A stretch of 64,000 nucleotides of DNA from Variibacter sp. (GTDB lineage: Bacteria > Pseudomonadota > Alphaproteobacteria > Rhizobiales > Xanthobacteraceae). The DNA lies in NCBI GenBank assembly GCA_019689555.1, contig JADGHE010000005.1:25133-89132 (forward strand), in the 5' to 3' direction. Positions 53,979 through 62,533 of the stretch are shown one piece after another; the first letter of the stretch is position 1; the number at the start of each line of letters is the position of its first letter. The notes under the pieces were generated by a model that saw only the letters and a program-made list of their open reading frames with translations, searched no databases and was not told where the DNA came from. Made by a program: the position numbers and the translations under genes.

Positions 53979-54860
53979 CTAATCGTGGCTCGTGATTTCG
54001 CTGAGGAAATCGATCACCGCGACGAGCTTGCGGGCCATGTGCCGCTTGGCCGGATAGAGCACCGAGACCGGAACGCCGTCGACCGCATATTCGTCGAGCA
54101 CGGATTCGACGAGCCCCTTTTCCAGGTCCTTGCGGAACAGCCAGCGGGTCGAGCGGGCGATGCCCACGCCGGCGACCGCCGCTTCCCTTACGGCGTCGCC
54201 GCTCCAGAGCCACACATTTCCGTTCACCCGCACATTGAAGAGGCCGCCGCTGCTGTCGCGGAAGGTCCACTCCGGCCCGAACCGCCCGAGGATGCAGTTG
54301 TGGTGGACGAGGTCCGCCGGCGTCTTCGGCCTGCCGCGCGCGGCGAGATAGGCGGGGGAGGCGACGGTGAGCATCGGGCCTTTGGTCAACACCCGCCGGA
54401 TCAGACGCGAGTCGTTGAGGTCGCCCGTGCGCACCGCAAGATCGTAGCCTTCCTGGATGAGATCGACGGCGCGGTCGCTGAAACTCACGTCGAGCACGAT
54501 GTCGGGATAGCGGCGGTAGAACTCGGGCAGCGCCGGCACGAAGGTGACGCGGCCGAAGGAGAACGGCATCACGATCCGCACGCGCCCCTGGGGCGTGGCG
54601 TTGGATTCGCGGATGGCTGTCTCGGCATCCTCCAGATCCGCCAGGATGCGCACGCAGCGCTCGTAAAATTCCTGCCCGCTGTCGGTGAGGGCGATGCGCC
54701 TCGTGGTGCGATTGAAGAGCTGCGTGCCGAGTTCGTCCTCCAGCCGGGCGATGCTCTTGGTGACGGCCGACGCCGACATGCCGAGCTTCTTGGCCGCCGC
54801 CGTAAAGCCGCGGCGTTCGGCGACATGGGTGAATGCCTTGATAGCCTGAAGTTTGTTCAC
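53979..54860 (-). CDS. LysR-family transcriptional regulator
   Basis: 293 residues. The N-terminal winged helix is LQAIKAFTHVAERRGFTAAAKKLGMSASAVTKSIARLEDELGTQLFNRTTRRIALTDSG, read over two repeats in the usual LTTR pattern, then a periplasmic-binding-like effector domain (PEFYRRYPDIVLDVSFSDRAVDLIQEGYDLAVRTG). The GTG at 54860 has GAGGG seven bases upstream; an ATG at 54902 would add 14 residues. It is divergent from the SDR gene, the typical LysR arrangement, and probably controls it and the flanking operons. Confidence 0.9.
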   Translation of the reverse strand: MNKLQAIKAFTHVAERRGFTAAAKKLGMSASAVTKSIARLEDELGTQLFNRTTRRIALTDSGQEFYERCVRILADLEDAETAIRESNATPQGRVRIVMPFSFGRVTFVPALPEFYRRYPDIVLDVSFSDRAVDLIQEGYDLAVRTGDLNDSRLIRRVLTKGPMLTVASPAYLAARGRPKTPADLVHHNCILGRFGPEWTFRDSSGGLFNVRVNGNVWLWSGDAVREAAVAGVGIARSTRWLFRKDLEKGLVESVLDEYAVDGVPVSVLYPAKRHMARKLVAVIDFLSEITSHD

Positions 54861-55061
54861 GAATGAGCCCTCGGGAAGCGTCTTATTGCCATTTTGGCAC
54901 AAGTGTATCGCTCATTACGGACCTTTCAAGCATCGAATCGTCGCAGTAGTCCCAGGAGCGGAGGGCGCGGGGGCGGCGGGGGCGCCGTTGCACGCGAACA
55001 TTGGGTTGCGAATGATCGCTGCGGCGGGTGGGCCCGCCGGGCGCGAAGGAGACGGTTCAGG
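54861..55061. other. LysR / SDR divergent promoter region
   Basis: 201 bases with no gene. It should hold the LysR binding site; I could not fix a clear T-N11-A motif by eye. Confidence 0.4.
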
Positions 55062-55829
55062 ATGGCGGACAAGGCTGGGCAGAAGCGGCGCGCCGCGCTG
55101 GTGACGGGGGCTTCCTACGGGATCGGCGCCGCGACGGCGATCGGACTCGCCGAGGACGGCTTCAACGTCGCGGTGACGGATCTGCGCACCGAGGATCTCG
55201 CGGAGACTCTTGCGCGCATTGCAGCGACCGGCCGCAAAGGGGTGCCCATCAGCCTCGATGTGCGCTCGCAAGACAGTATCGAGAAGGCCTTCGCCGCGGC
55301 CATCGCCGCGATCGGCCCCTTGGACGTCCTCGTGAACAACGCCGCCGTTCCCTCGCTCGCCAAGCCGGCGCTCGAGGTGACGCGCGCCGAATGGGAGCAG
55401 GTCCAGGCCGTCAACCTCACCGGCGTATTCTTCATGACCCAGCGCATGGGCCGGCATCTGATCGAAGACAAGCGGCCGGGCGCCATCGTCAGCCTCGCCT
55501 CGACGCACGGCATCGTCGGCTTTGCGGGGGCGTCCGCCTATGGCATCGCCAAGGCGGGGGTGAGCCACATGACGCGGATGCTCGCCATCGAGTGGGCCCC
55601 GTTCGGCATCCGCGTCAACGCCATCGCGCCGGGCACCACCGAGACCGAGAGCCGTGCGCCGCGGCTGCAGATCCCGGAGCATCGCGCGCGCATGCTGAGC
55701 CGCATTCCGCTCGGCCGGTTCGGCACCGCCGAGGAGATGGCCGCGGCCATCCGCTATCTGGTCAGTCCGCAGGCCGCCTACATCACCGGCCAGACGCTGG
55801 TGCTCGACGGCGGACTGACGGCTGCGTGA
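55062..55829 (+). CDS. SDR-family oxidoreductase
   Basis: 255 residues. The Rossmann motif ALVTGASYGIGAATAIGLAEDG, NNAAV, the catalytic Ser-Tyr-Lys (SLAS region, then SAYGIAKAG) and the ending GQTLVLDGGLTA fit classical NAD(P)-dependent short-chain dehydrogenases, with a 3-oxoacyl-ACP reductase-like shape. It probably oxidises a hydroxyacyl-CoA or cyclic alcohol in the catabolic locus. The ATG has AAGGAG ten bases upstream. Confidence 0.92.
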   Translation: MADKAGQKRRAALVTGASYGIGAATAIGLAEDGFNVAVTDLRTEDLAETLARIAATGRKGVPISLDVRSQDSIEKAFAAAIAAIGPLDVLVNNAAVPSLAKPALEVTRAEWEQVQAVNLTGVFFMTQRMGRHLIEDKRPGAIVSLASTHGIVGFAGASAYGIAKAGVSHMTRMLAIEWAPFGIRVNAIAPGTTETESRAPRLQIPEHRARMLSRIPLGRFGTAEEMAAAIRYLVSPQAAYITGQTLVLDGGLTAA

Positions 55830-55846
55830 GCGGCGCCTCGCGCGCA

Positions 55847-56242
55847 TCAGACGGGCTTGAACATCGGCACGGGGAGCCCGTTCTCGGCCGGCTTGAACAC
55901 GATCTCCACGGCCTGGCCGATGCGCAGCGCGTCGAGGTCGCAGTCGACGATGTTGGTGAGCATCGTCGGCCCCTCGGCCAGCGTCACATAGGCGAGCGCG
56001 AACGGCTCCGGCACGCGGCGCATGACGCTGTAGGCGTAGATCGTGCCCTTGCCCGAGGCTTCGACCCATGCGGTGTCGGCGCTCGCGCAGAAGGGGCAGA
56101 TTGCGCGCGGATACCAGTGCGCCCGCCCGCAGGCCCGGCATTTGCGGATGAGGAACCGGCTCTCCTTCGCGGCGTCGAAGAAGGGCTGCGACTCGATTCC
56201 AGGCGTGGGGGCGGGGATTTTGCGGTCCTTGGCCATCAGCAT
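55847..56242 (-). CDS. Zn-ribbon/OB-fold (DUF35) protein
   Basis: 131 residues. The rubredoxin-like zinc ribbon KCRACGR (Cys35/38) and ICPFCAS (Cys49/52) precedes an OB-fold (GKGTIYAYSVMRR, YVTLAEGPTMLTNIV). DUF35 proteins pair with thiolase-fold enzymes; for Ltp2-type retro-aldolases the OB partner is needed for activity. The thiolase gene ends five bases before, so the two form one complex in an operon. Confidence 0.93.
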   Translation of the reverse strand: MLMAKDRKIPAPTPGIESQPFFDAAKESRFLIRKCRACGRAHWYPRAICPFCASADTAWVEASGKGTIYAYSVMRRVPEPFALAYVTLAEGPTMLTNIVDCDLDALRIGQAVEIVFKPAENGLPVPMFKPV

Positions 56243-56246
56243 GGTT

Positions 56247-57413
56247 TCACTCCCGCTCGAGGATGAGGGTGGCGGCGCCGTGGCGCGTCGCGAGCTGCAG
56301 CCCGGTGCCGTGCGCGAGCGCGAGATCGCAGTTCTTCACCTGCACCGCCGGGTGCGCTTCGCCGCGCAACTGGCGCACCGCCTCGATCACCTTCGTCATG
56401 CCGCCGCGGTTCGACGGATGGTTGTTGCAGAGGCCGCCGCCGTCGGTGTTGAAGGGCAGCTTGCCGACGCCGGAGATCAGGTTGCCGTCGGCCACGAACC
56501 TGCCGCCCTTGCCCTTTTCGCAGAAGCCGAGGTCCTCGAGCTGGATGATCACCGTGATGGTGAAGCTGTCGTAGATCGACGCGTATTTGATGTCCGCGGG
56601 CTTCACCCCGGCTTCGGCGAAGGCGGCCGGCCCCGACCACACGGCGGCCGAATAGGTGAGGTCGATGTCGCCGCCGTTCTGGTGCTTGATGGCTTCGCCG
56701 GCGCCGATGATCTTCACCCGCGGGCGCTCGAGGCTTTTCGCGATCTCGGGCCTCACGACCACGACCGCGCCGCCGCCGTCGCTCACCACGCAGCAGTCGA
56801 GCCGGTGCAGCGGATCGGAAATGATCGGAGAGTTCAGCACGTCCTCCACGGTGACCACGTCGCGCAGCATGGCGTTCGGATTGTGCTGCGCGTGATGCGA
56901 GGCCGCGACCTTGACCCAGGCGAGCTGCTCGCTCGTGGTGCCGTACTGGTACATGTGGCGCATGGCGCACATGCCGTAGCCGTTCACGGTGGCGACGCCG
57001 TAAGGGTGCTCCCAAGGCTGATCCGGCTGATTGGGGTCGCGCGGGCGCGCCATCGTGCCCGAATGGCCTTCGCTGCGCGGGCGGCCCGCCAGCGTGACGA
57101 GGGCGACGTTGCACTTGCCGGCGGCGATCGCCTGCGCCGCATGGGCGACGTGGGCGATGTAGGAGCAGCCGCCCAACTCGGTCGAATCGACGTGGCGCAC
57201 CTTGAGGTTCAGGTAGTCGACCATCGACGAGGCGCCGAAGCCCGGCGCGTCGGCGGCGCAGAAATAGCCGTCGACGTCGGCCCGGCTGAGCCCGGCATCC
57301 GCCAGCGCGCCGTCGGCGACCTCGGCGTGAAGCTGCGCGATCGACTTGTCCGGCGCCTTGCGCGTCGGATGCTCAAAGACGCCCGCGATATAGGCCTTGC
57401 CCTTGATGCTCAT
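56247..57413 (-). CDS. Thiolase-fold protein, SCP-x/Ltp type
   Basis: 388 residues. The N-terminal half has KAYIAGVFEHPTRKAPDKSI and a Cys at residue 83 (ELGGCSYIAHV), where thiolases have the nucleophile. The C-terminal half has YDSFTITVIIQLEDLGF (Tyr281 instead of the usual His/Asn) and NNHPSNRGG instead of GHPxGxTG, and the last thiolase Cys is missing. This pattern is closer to lipid-transfer-protein-like thiolases, some of which are retro-aldolases (Ltp2 with DUF35). Partner gene follows by five bases. Catalysis inferred. Confidence 0.88.
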   Translation of the reverse strand: MSIKGKAYIAGVFEHPTRKAPDKSIAQLHAEVADGALADAGLSRADVDGYFCAADAPGFGASSMVDYLNLKVRHVDSTELGGCSYIAHVAHAAQAIAAGKCNVALVTLAGRPRSEGHSGTMARPRDPNQPDQPWEHPYGVATVNGYGMCAMRHMYQYGTTSEQLAWVKVAASHHAQHNPNAMLRDVVTVEDVLNSPIISDPLHRLDCCVVSDGGGAVVVVRPEIAKSLERPRVKIIGAGEAIKHQNGGDIDLTYSAAVWSGPAAFAEAGVKPADIKYASIYDSFTITVIIQLEDLGFCEKGKGGRFVADGNLISGVGKLPFNTDGGGLCNNHPSNRGGMTKVIEAVRQLRGEAHPAVQVKNCDLALAHGTGLQLATRHGAATLILERE

Positions 57414-57664
57414 GAAGGCGTTTCCCCCTGATGCCGGCCGATGCGCCGATGCATGGCACGCCGCCCGCGCGCATGACAACCGCGAGGGCGGGCGGCATTT
57501 GAGAATGCGGGGAAGAGCATTTGAGAAGGCAAGGAAGAATTGCCTTCCCGTCGTCGCGGCGCGCGCGTCAACGATCTTCGCCGGCCGCGGCGCGATCCGC
57601 GCCGTGACCCGCACGCAGCGCAGCCGAGGTCGTCCTCCTTGCCGGCGAACGGCAGCCTTTCTTA

Positions 57665-57824
57665 CCTCTCCCCGCTGCGCGGGGAGAGGTCGATTTTCGA
57701 GCGCAGCGAGAAAATCGGGTGAGGGGGCCCGTCGGTCGCCGGAGCATTGATTGCCCCCCCTCATCCGACTTCCTCGCGCTATGCGCTCGGAAGTCACCTT
57801 CTCCCCGCAAGCGGGGAGAAGGGC
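57665..57824. repeat. Composite inverted-repeat element
   Basis: A 10-bp stem hairpin (CCTCTCCCCG, loop CTGCG, CGGGGAGAGG) is followed by a second stem (CGATTTTC and GAAAATCG), then a GTGAGGGGG tract, a spacer, CCCCCCTCATCC, and a mirrored hairpin (GACTTCC/GGAAGTC and CCTTCTCCCCGC/GCGGGGAGAAGG). This mirrored layout is a typical dispersed element of Rhizobiales genomes. Confidence 0.7.
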
Positions 57825-57859
57825 TGACACGCGCGATGTGCGGAAATGACGACAGCCCG

Positions 57860-57950
57860 TAGCCCGCATTGAGCGGCAGGAAATGCGGGATGTGCGGTGC
57901 GCGCCGGTCGCCATCCCCGGCTTTCGCTGCGCGCAATCCGGGCTACTTGC
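57860..57950 (+). repeat. Dispersed repeat, left copy flanking the metal island
   Basis: It starts TAGCCCGCATTGAGCGG and ends CGCGCAATCCGGGCTACTTGC (cut in two: CGCGCAATCC and GGGCTACTTGC). A similar copy in the same direction is at 62391-62480, and related units occur at 63240-63479. Confidence 0.8.
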
Positions 57951-58148
57951 TGCTTTTTGGGTGAGCGTGATGGCCAAACATGTCGTCAAATTCCTGTCGA
58001 GGACGCTACACGCAGCCGCAAATCCAGGCGCATGAGCCTATCCCGTCGATTGGCGAGGCTCGGAGGATATCCGAGCAGATAACCCGTGACGGGCGATGTA
58101 CTCTACTCGCCGGCCGCTTCGCGGCGGTCGTCCCTCCATTGGGGACAA

Positions 58149-60527
58149 TCAGTGTCCGTGTATCAGCCTGCCAACGGCTATCGCGTCGGCGGTTTCCTTC
58201 CAGCGGCCGGAGGCCGCTTCCTGTGCGCCGCTGGGCCGCAGGAGACGCAGCGCGTTCGCGACCACGAGGAGCGAGGCGCCGACATCGGCCGCAATCGCGC
58301 CCCACAACGTGGCGAAACCGGCGAAGGTGAGCACCATGAAGACCGCCTTGACGCCGAGCGAGAAGACGATGTTCTGCCGGATGATGGCAAGCGTCCGCTT
58401 GGCGTGACGCACAAGCCAAGGTAGCTTCGAGATGTCGTCGGTCATCAGCGCGACATCGGCCGTCTCGATAGCGGCATCGGAGCCGATCGTGCCCATCGCA
58501 ATGCCAAGGCTCGCGCGCGCGAGGGCTGGTGCATCATTCACCCCGTCGCCGACCATCGCGACCGTGCCGTAGCGCGCAACGAGCTCCTCGATTTTCTTGA
58601 CTTTGTCCTCGGGTAGCAATTCGGCATGCGCCTCGTCGATGCCGAGGTCGCGGGCAATCGCGTCCGCCGTGACCCGATTGTCCCCGGTCAGCATGACCAC
58701 GTGGGCGATGCCAGCGGCGTGCAGTTGCTGCACGATTTCGCGTGCTTGCGGCCGGATCGTGTCGGCGACTGCGATGAGTCCACAGACATGCCTCGAGTTG
58801 CCCACGGCTATGACGGTCTTGCCGTCTGCTTCCAACGCTTCTGCTTGTCTGGCTGTCTCAGGGGTGTCCTGGCCGCGCTCGACCACGTAGCGATGGGAGC
58901 CAAGCCAGAACTGCTCGCCGTCGAGGATGCCCGTGACCCCTTTCCCCCTCAGCACTTGCACATCCGCCGCCGGCGCTGGCGCAATTCCCTTCTGTTCGGC
59001 ATGGCGCAGAACGGCGCGCGCAAGCGGATGCGTGGACCGCGCCTCAAGCGCTGCGGCGCGCGCAATGATCTCGGCTTCCGTGTGGTTGCCGAACGGTATG
59101 ACCTCCGCCACCTCGGGCTCAGCGCGCGTCAGGGTGCCGGTCTTGTCCATGGCGATGGCGTTGAGGCGGGCGGGGAGCTCGATGTAGGCACCGCCCTTGA
59201 CCAGCACGCCCGCCCGAGCAGACGAGGCCAGCGCCGCGACGATGGATACAGGCGTCGAGATCACCAATGCGCACGGGCAGGCGATCACGAGCAGGATGAG
59301 GGCGCGATAGAACCAGTCGTCCCATGTCCCGCCGAGAGCCAGCGGGGGCCCGAGGAATACAAGAAGCGCCAGCACCATGACCGTCGGCGTGTAGATGCGG
59401 GCGAACCGCTCCACCCACTGCTCCGAAGGAGCGCGCCGCGCATGCGCTTCTTCGACCATGTGGATGATGCGGGCCAGCATGGTGTTCTCGGCCGCCTTGG
59501 TGGCCTCCACGGTGAGCGTGCCATCCCCGTTGATGGTGCCGGCGAAGACCTCGGTGCCGGGTCCCTTCTCGACCGGCACGCTCTCGCCGGTGATGGGTGC
59601 CTGGTTCACGGCGCTGGCGCCGGCGACGACGCGCCCGTCCAGCGCGATGCGCTCGCCGGCCCGAACGATGAAACGGTCGCCCGGCGTGACTTCGGCCACC
59701 GGCACGTCCGCCTCAGACCCATTTGAGCGCAGGAGCCGAACAATAGGCGGCGCGAGGTCGAGAAGGGCCGCGATGGCGCGGCGTGCCCGCGCGACGCTCC
59801 AGCTCTCCAGTGCCAGCGACAGGGCGAAGAGAAACGCGACGGTGCCCGCCTCGAACCATTCGCCAATGACGATCGCGCCGGCGACGGCAACCATCATCAG
59901 GAGATTCATGTCCGGGCGCAGGGCGCGCGCTGCGTACCAGGCCTTCACAATGACGAACCGAATGCCGAACAAGACCGCGAGGGCGTAGGCAACCACCTCG
60001 GGTAGAGGCACGGCCTGTCCGCCGTGCGCGAGATGCCGAAAGGCATCGGCGAAGCCGCCGGCAAGCCACACGTGGATGAAGAATCCGGCCGCAACAAACA
60101 GTCCGCTCAGGCTTGTGAACCAGACTTGCTGGCTGCGATGCCGGTCACTGGCGTCACGCGTGCCCTTCGTCTCGGGACGCCATTCGACAGCCGTCATCCC
60201 CGTACGGCGAACCGCATTGCTGATCTGATCGGCCGAGATCGGCGAGGTGCCGTCGAGCACAGTCATGCGTCCGTTCAAGACATCGAAGGCGAGATTGTCC
60301 TCGCCGCCGACCAGCGGGCCGACCTCGCGGCGCAAGACCGCCACTTCCTCAGCGCAATCGAGCCCCTGGACCTTGAACGTGTAGCGTCCCCGCCCTGCAA
60401 TTATGGCGGGGCTGCGTTGCGACGGCGCGCATTCATCGGCGCCACAGCACGCTGATTCCGTGCCGATGCCATGGGTATCGTCCGCGTGGGCGGTATGGTC
60501 GTGAGCGGTCCTTGCGCATTCGGGCAT
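58149..60527 (-). CDS. Heavy-metal P1B-type ATPase (Zn/Cd/Pb type)
   Basis: 792 residues. The His/Cys-rich start (DHTAHADDTH, CC and C) precedes an HMA-like domain with GLDCAEE in place of CxxC, then the P-type core: TGES, ACPCALV (CPC metal site), the phosphorylation motif DKTGTLT, HP in TRSTHPLARAV, and GDGVNDAPALA. It exports Zn2+, Cd2+ or Pb2+ from the cell. The ATG at 60527 has AAAGGA seven bases upstream; a GTG two codons earlier is an alternative. It is divergent from merR and controlled from a 19-bp-spacer promoter. Confidence 0.94.
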   Translation of the reverse strand: MPECARTAHDHTAHADDTHGIGTESACCGADECAPSQRSPAIIAGRGRYTFKVQGLDCAEEVAVLRREVGPLVGGEDNLAFDVLNGRMTVLDGTSPISADQISNAVRRTGMTAVEWRPETKGTRDASDRHRSQQVWFTSLSGLFVAAGFFIHVWLAGGFADAFRHLAHGGQAVPLPEVVAYALAVLFGIRFVIVKAWYAARALRPDMNLLMMVAVAGAIVIGEWFEAGTVAFLFALSLALESWSVARARRAIAALLDLAPPIVRLLRSNGSEADVPVAEVTPGDRFIVRAGERIALDGRVVAGASAVNQAPITGESVPVEKGPGTEVFAGTINGDGTLTVEATKAAENTMLARIIHMVEEAHARRAPSEQWVERFARIYTPTVMVLALLVFLGPPLALGGTWDDWFYRALILLVIACPCALVISTPVSIVAALASSARAGVLVKGGAYIELPARLNAIAMDKTGTLTRAEPEVAEVIPFGNHTEAEIIARAAALEARSTHPLARAVLRHAEQKGIAPAPAADVQVLRGKGVTGILDGEQFWLGSHRYVVERGQDTPETARQAEALEADGKTVIAVGNSRHVCGLIAVADTIRPQAREIVQQLHAAGIAHVVMLTGDNRVTADAIARDLGIDEAHAELLPEDKVKKIEELVARYGTVAMVGDGVNDAPALARASLGIAMGTIGSDAAIETADVALMTDDISKLPWLVRHAKRTLAIIRQNIVFSLGVKAVFMVLTFAGFATLWGAIAADVGASLLVVANALRLLRPSGAQEAASGRWKETADAIAVGRLIHGH

Positions 60528-60630
60528 GGTCACATCCTTTTCGCGGGCAAATCAGGAATTACGTCTTCGTTCCGTCTGCGCTGCGGCAAATGGGCCGGCC
60601 TTACCACTTGCTGGCCGGGATTCTCCGTCT

Positions 60631-60661
60631 TAAGTACAACCTACAGCCACTAGAGCTTCAA
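60631..60661 (-). promoter_or_regulatory. MerR-type promoter of the P-type ATPase gene
   Basis: Read leftward: -35 TTGAAG (60656-60661), a 19-base spacer and -10 TACTTA (60631-60636). The spacer CTCTAGTGGCTGTAGGTTG contains an imperfect dyad (CTCTAG and CTGTAG). The 19-base spacer is the hallmark of MerR-activated promoters. It lies ten bases from the merR start. Confidence 0.8.
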
Positions 60662-60670
60662 GAGGCGATC

Positions 60671-61117
60671 ATGTCAGCCGAGCATTCAATTGGCGATCTC
60701 GCGCGCGAGACTGGCTGCAAGGTCCAGACGATCCGCTACTACGAACAGATCGGGCTCATGCCAGAGCCCATCCGAACCTCAGGCAACCAGCGTCGATATG
60801 ATCGGCGCCACGCCGAGCGGCTTGCGTTCATCCGACACAGCCGGCAGCTCGGATTCCCACTGGAAGCAATCCGAGACCTACTCAAATTGGCCGACAATCC
60901 GAACCAGACTTGTGAAGCGGCCGATCTGATCGCTCGGGTTCAGCTTGAACAGGTGATGCACAGGATCGAGCGGCTGCAAGCGCTGAGGACTGAGCTCGAG
61001 CGCATGATTGAACAGTGCCGGCATGGAACAATTTCCGAATGCCGCGTCATCGAGGTTCTGAGTGATCATTCGCGCTGTCTAGTCGATGATCACTTGGCGC
61101 CGGAGGTACCCGCTTGA
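60671..61117 (+). CDS. MerR-family heavy-metal-responsive regulator
   Basis: 148 residues. HTH: SIGDLARETGCKVQTIRYYEQIGLMPEPIRTSGNQRRY, then the dimer helix and the metal-loop CRHGTISECRVIEVLSDHSRC, with Cys residues at the CadR/ZntR-like ligand positions plus QTCEAAD earlier. It would bind the dyad in the ATPase promoter and activate on Zn/Cd/Pb. It overlaps the -35 side of that promoter, so it also represses itself. About 57% GC in sampled lines against 67% for a sampled neighbour. Confidence 0.92.
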   Translation: MSAEHSIGDLARETGCKVQTIRYYEQIGLMPEPIRTSGNQRRYDRRHAERLAFIRHSRQLGFPLEAIRDLLKLADNPNQTCEAADLIARVQLEQVMHRIERLQALRTELERMIEQCRHGTISECRVIEVLSDHSRCLVDDHLAPEVPA

Positions 61118-61259
61118 TTTCCTTCGCTGTGGCGTCCTTCGCAGGCGCCTTCGGCATCTATTCGCGTGTTTCGATTCGGCAAATATCGCTGCGTCATCTT
61201 TCTGGCTCCATCGAAGACTGGCAACCGAGGCGGCGGCGTGGGCTCAAAATGACGACAGG

Positions 61260-62169
61260 TCAGGTCACAACGATGCCGCTGTGCTTGGCCTTGTTCTCGG
61301 GCGCGACATGAATGGTCGTTATGGCATCCTCGATCTCATCCCTGATGGCCGCTCGACGCGATCACAGATGTCGTGCGCATGGGATACGGCCATGTGCCCC
61401 GGAACGACGAGATGAAAGTCGATGAAGGTTGCACGCCCAGCGTGACGGGTGCGCAGATCGTGAGCCTCCAATGCGCCCATTGCCTGCGTTGAGATCGACG
61501 TCCGAATGCGCTCCACGACATCCGAAGCGGCAGCTTCGTCCATTAGGCGCCCGACTGATGTCTTCACCAAGCCCCAGCCGGACCACATGATATTGAGCGC
61601 AATCAATGCCGCCAGGATCGGATCGAGAACGGCCCACCCGGTGACCACAACCAGGTGAGACACCAAGCGGAACGCCAACCGACGACAGCACGTCTGTGAG
61701 CAAGTTTTTTCCGTCGGCGACAATCGCAGGAGATCGCCGCAGCCGTCCCTGACGAATTGACACCCAACACCAGATCCCGTTGATTACGGTGACAAATGGC
61801 GTTCACCAGCAGGCCTTTCATCGGTGCGGTGAGGAACTGGGGGGTCAGGTAGGCAAGGTAGGCCGCACGAAAGATGGATAACGCAGCAACCACGATCAGC
61901 ACGCCCTCGATCACGGCCGCGAAGTACTCCACCTTGTGATGGCCATAGGGATGATTCTTATCCGCCGGCTTCGCACTGAGGCGCACGGCGAGGAAGGCGC
62001 CCATTGCTGCTGCGACGTTGATGATGCGTTCCAGCGCGTCCGAATACAGCGCTATGCTGCCGGTGAGCATGAACGCGAGGTATTTCAGTCCAAGGACCGC
62101 GATACCGACGCCAATGTTCGCCAGGGCGAGCTTTTGGTTGACGGGGATGGGAGTCGCCCGTAAGCGTCG
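61260..62169 (-). pseudogene. Cation diffusion facilitator (CDF) transporter, frameshifted
   Basis: The CDF pattern reads VNQKLALANIGVGIAVLG, GSIALYSDALERIINV, NHPYGHHKVEYFAAVIEG, VLDPILAALIALNIMWSGW, TRHAGRATFIDFHLVVPG and, in another frame, HVAPENKAKHSGIVVT. The fragments lie in three frames with breaks near 61793, 61668 and 61347 (the last is a lost G). No start codon remains at the 5' end, which abuts an IS66 remnant. In CadD/CzcD-like proteins the order is the same. It is not functional as read. Confidence 0.85.
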
Positions 62170-62295
62170 TTAGGCGGCCCTTTTGGGCTGATAAATCGCG
62201 GCCCATTTCCACGGTAGCAGCTCATCGAGACGGCTGACGGGGTGGCCGGAGACGAGGCGGGCGAACAGGTCGGCCAGATACGCTTGCGGAGCCTT
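62170..62295 (-). mobile_element. IS66-family transposase, C-terminal remnant
   Basis: The frame reads YLADLFARLVSGHPVSRLDELLPWKWAA and ends with TAA, the IS66 transposase C-terminus. Nothing upstream extends it (a stop lies beyond the PQAY point). The stop abuts the CDF fragment, so the insertion or a later deletion removed the CDF start. Confidence 0.85.
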
Positions 62296-62331
62296 CGGCT
62301 ACCCCGCCCTACGGCCTTTTGCACCTCAAAC

Positions 62332-62359
62332 AAATGGCCGGGGGTTCGCCCGGCCATTT
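62332..62359 (-). terminator. Perfect 11-bp hairpin, terminator-like on the minus strand
   Basis: AAATGGCCGGG pairs fully with CCCGGCCATTT around GGTTCG. Read leftward it is followed by TTTGTTTG, downstream of the rhodanese gene. Confidence 0.45.
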
Positions 62360-62390
62360 CCTCATCCAATCCATACGCGGGGCAAGCCCA

Positions 62391-62500
62391 TAGCCCGCAT
62401 TGAGCGGTCGCGAAATGCGGGACATGCGGGGCTTGCCGGTCGCCATCCCGGATTTCGCTGCGCTCAATCCGCGCTACTTGCGACGCTCAATCCGGGCTAC
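62391..62500 (+). repeat. Dispersed repeat, right copy flanking the metal island
   Basis: It begins TAGCCCGCATTGAGCGG and repeats GCTCAATCC and CTAC blocks. It is similar to the 57860 copy in the same orientation, plus an extra short unit to 62500. Confidence 0.8.
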
Positions 62501-62533
62501 GCCGGGCGACGCCGGACTCGAACCATCATGCGC

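Larger units (their letters stand above)
57414..58148. other. Repeat-rich intergenic region left of the metal island
   Basis: 735 bases without a supported gene. It holds two inverted hairpin units (57665-57689, 57691-57717 and 57797-57822), a dispersed repeat at 57860-57950, and about 200 bases of ordinary sequence before the P-type ATPase stop. A 21-codon frame at 57970 is not convincing. Confidence 0.6.
62296..62533. other. Repeat region right of the metal island
   Basis: 238 bases without a gene. It contains a 28-bp hairpin (62332-62359) and the right copy of the dispersed repeat (62391-62500). Confidence 0.6.

Noticed and set aside
57970..58035. 21-codon frame (MAKHVVKFLSRTLHAAANPG)
   Set aside because: Too short, no Shine-Dalgarno, and between repeats and the end of the ATPase gene.
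62505..62533. tRNA T-arm-like GGTTCGAGTCC on the minus strand
   Set aside because: The surrounding stems do not pair and no anticodon arm or acceptor can be drawn; it is next to the rhodanese stop.
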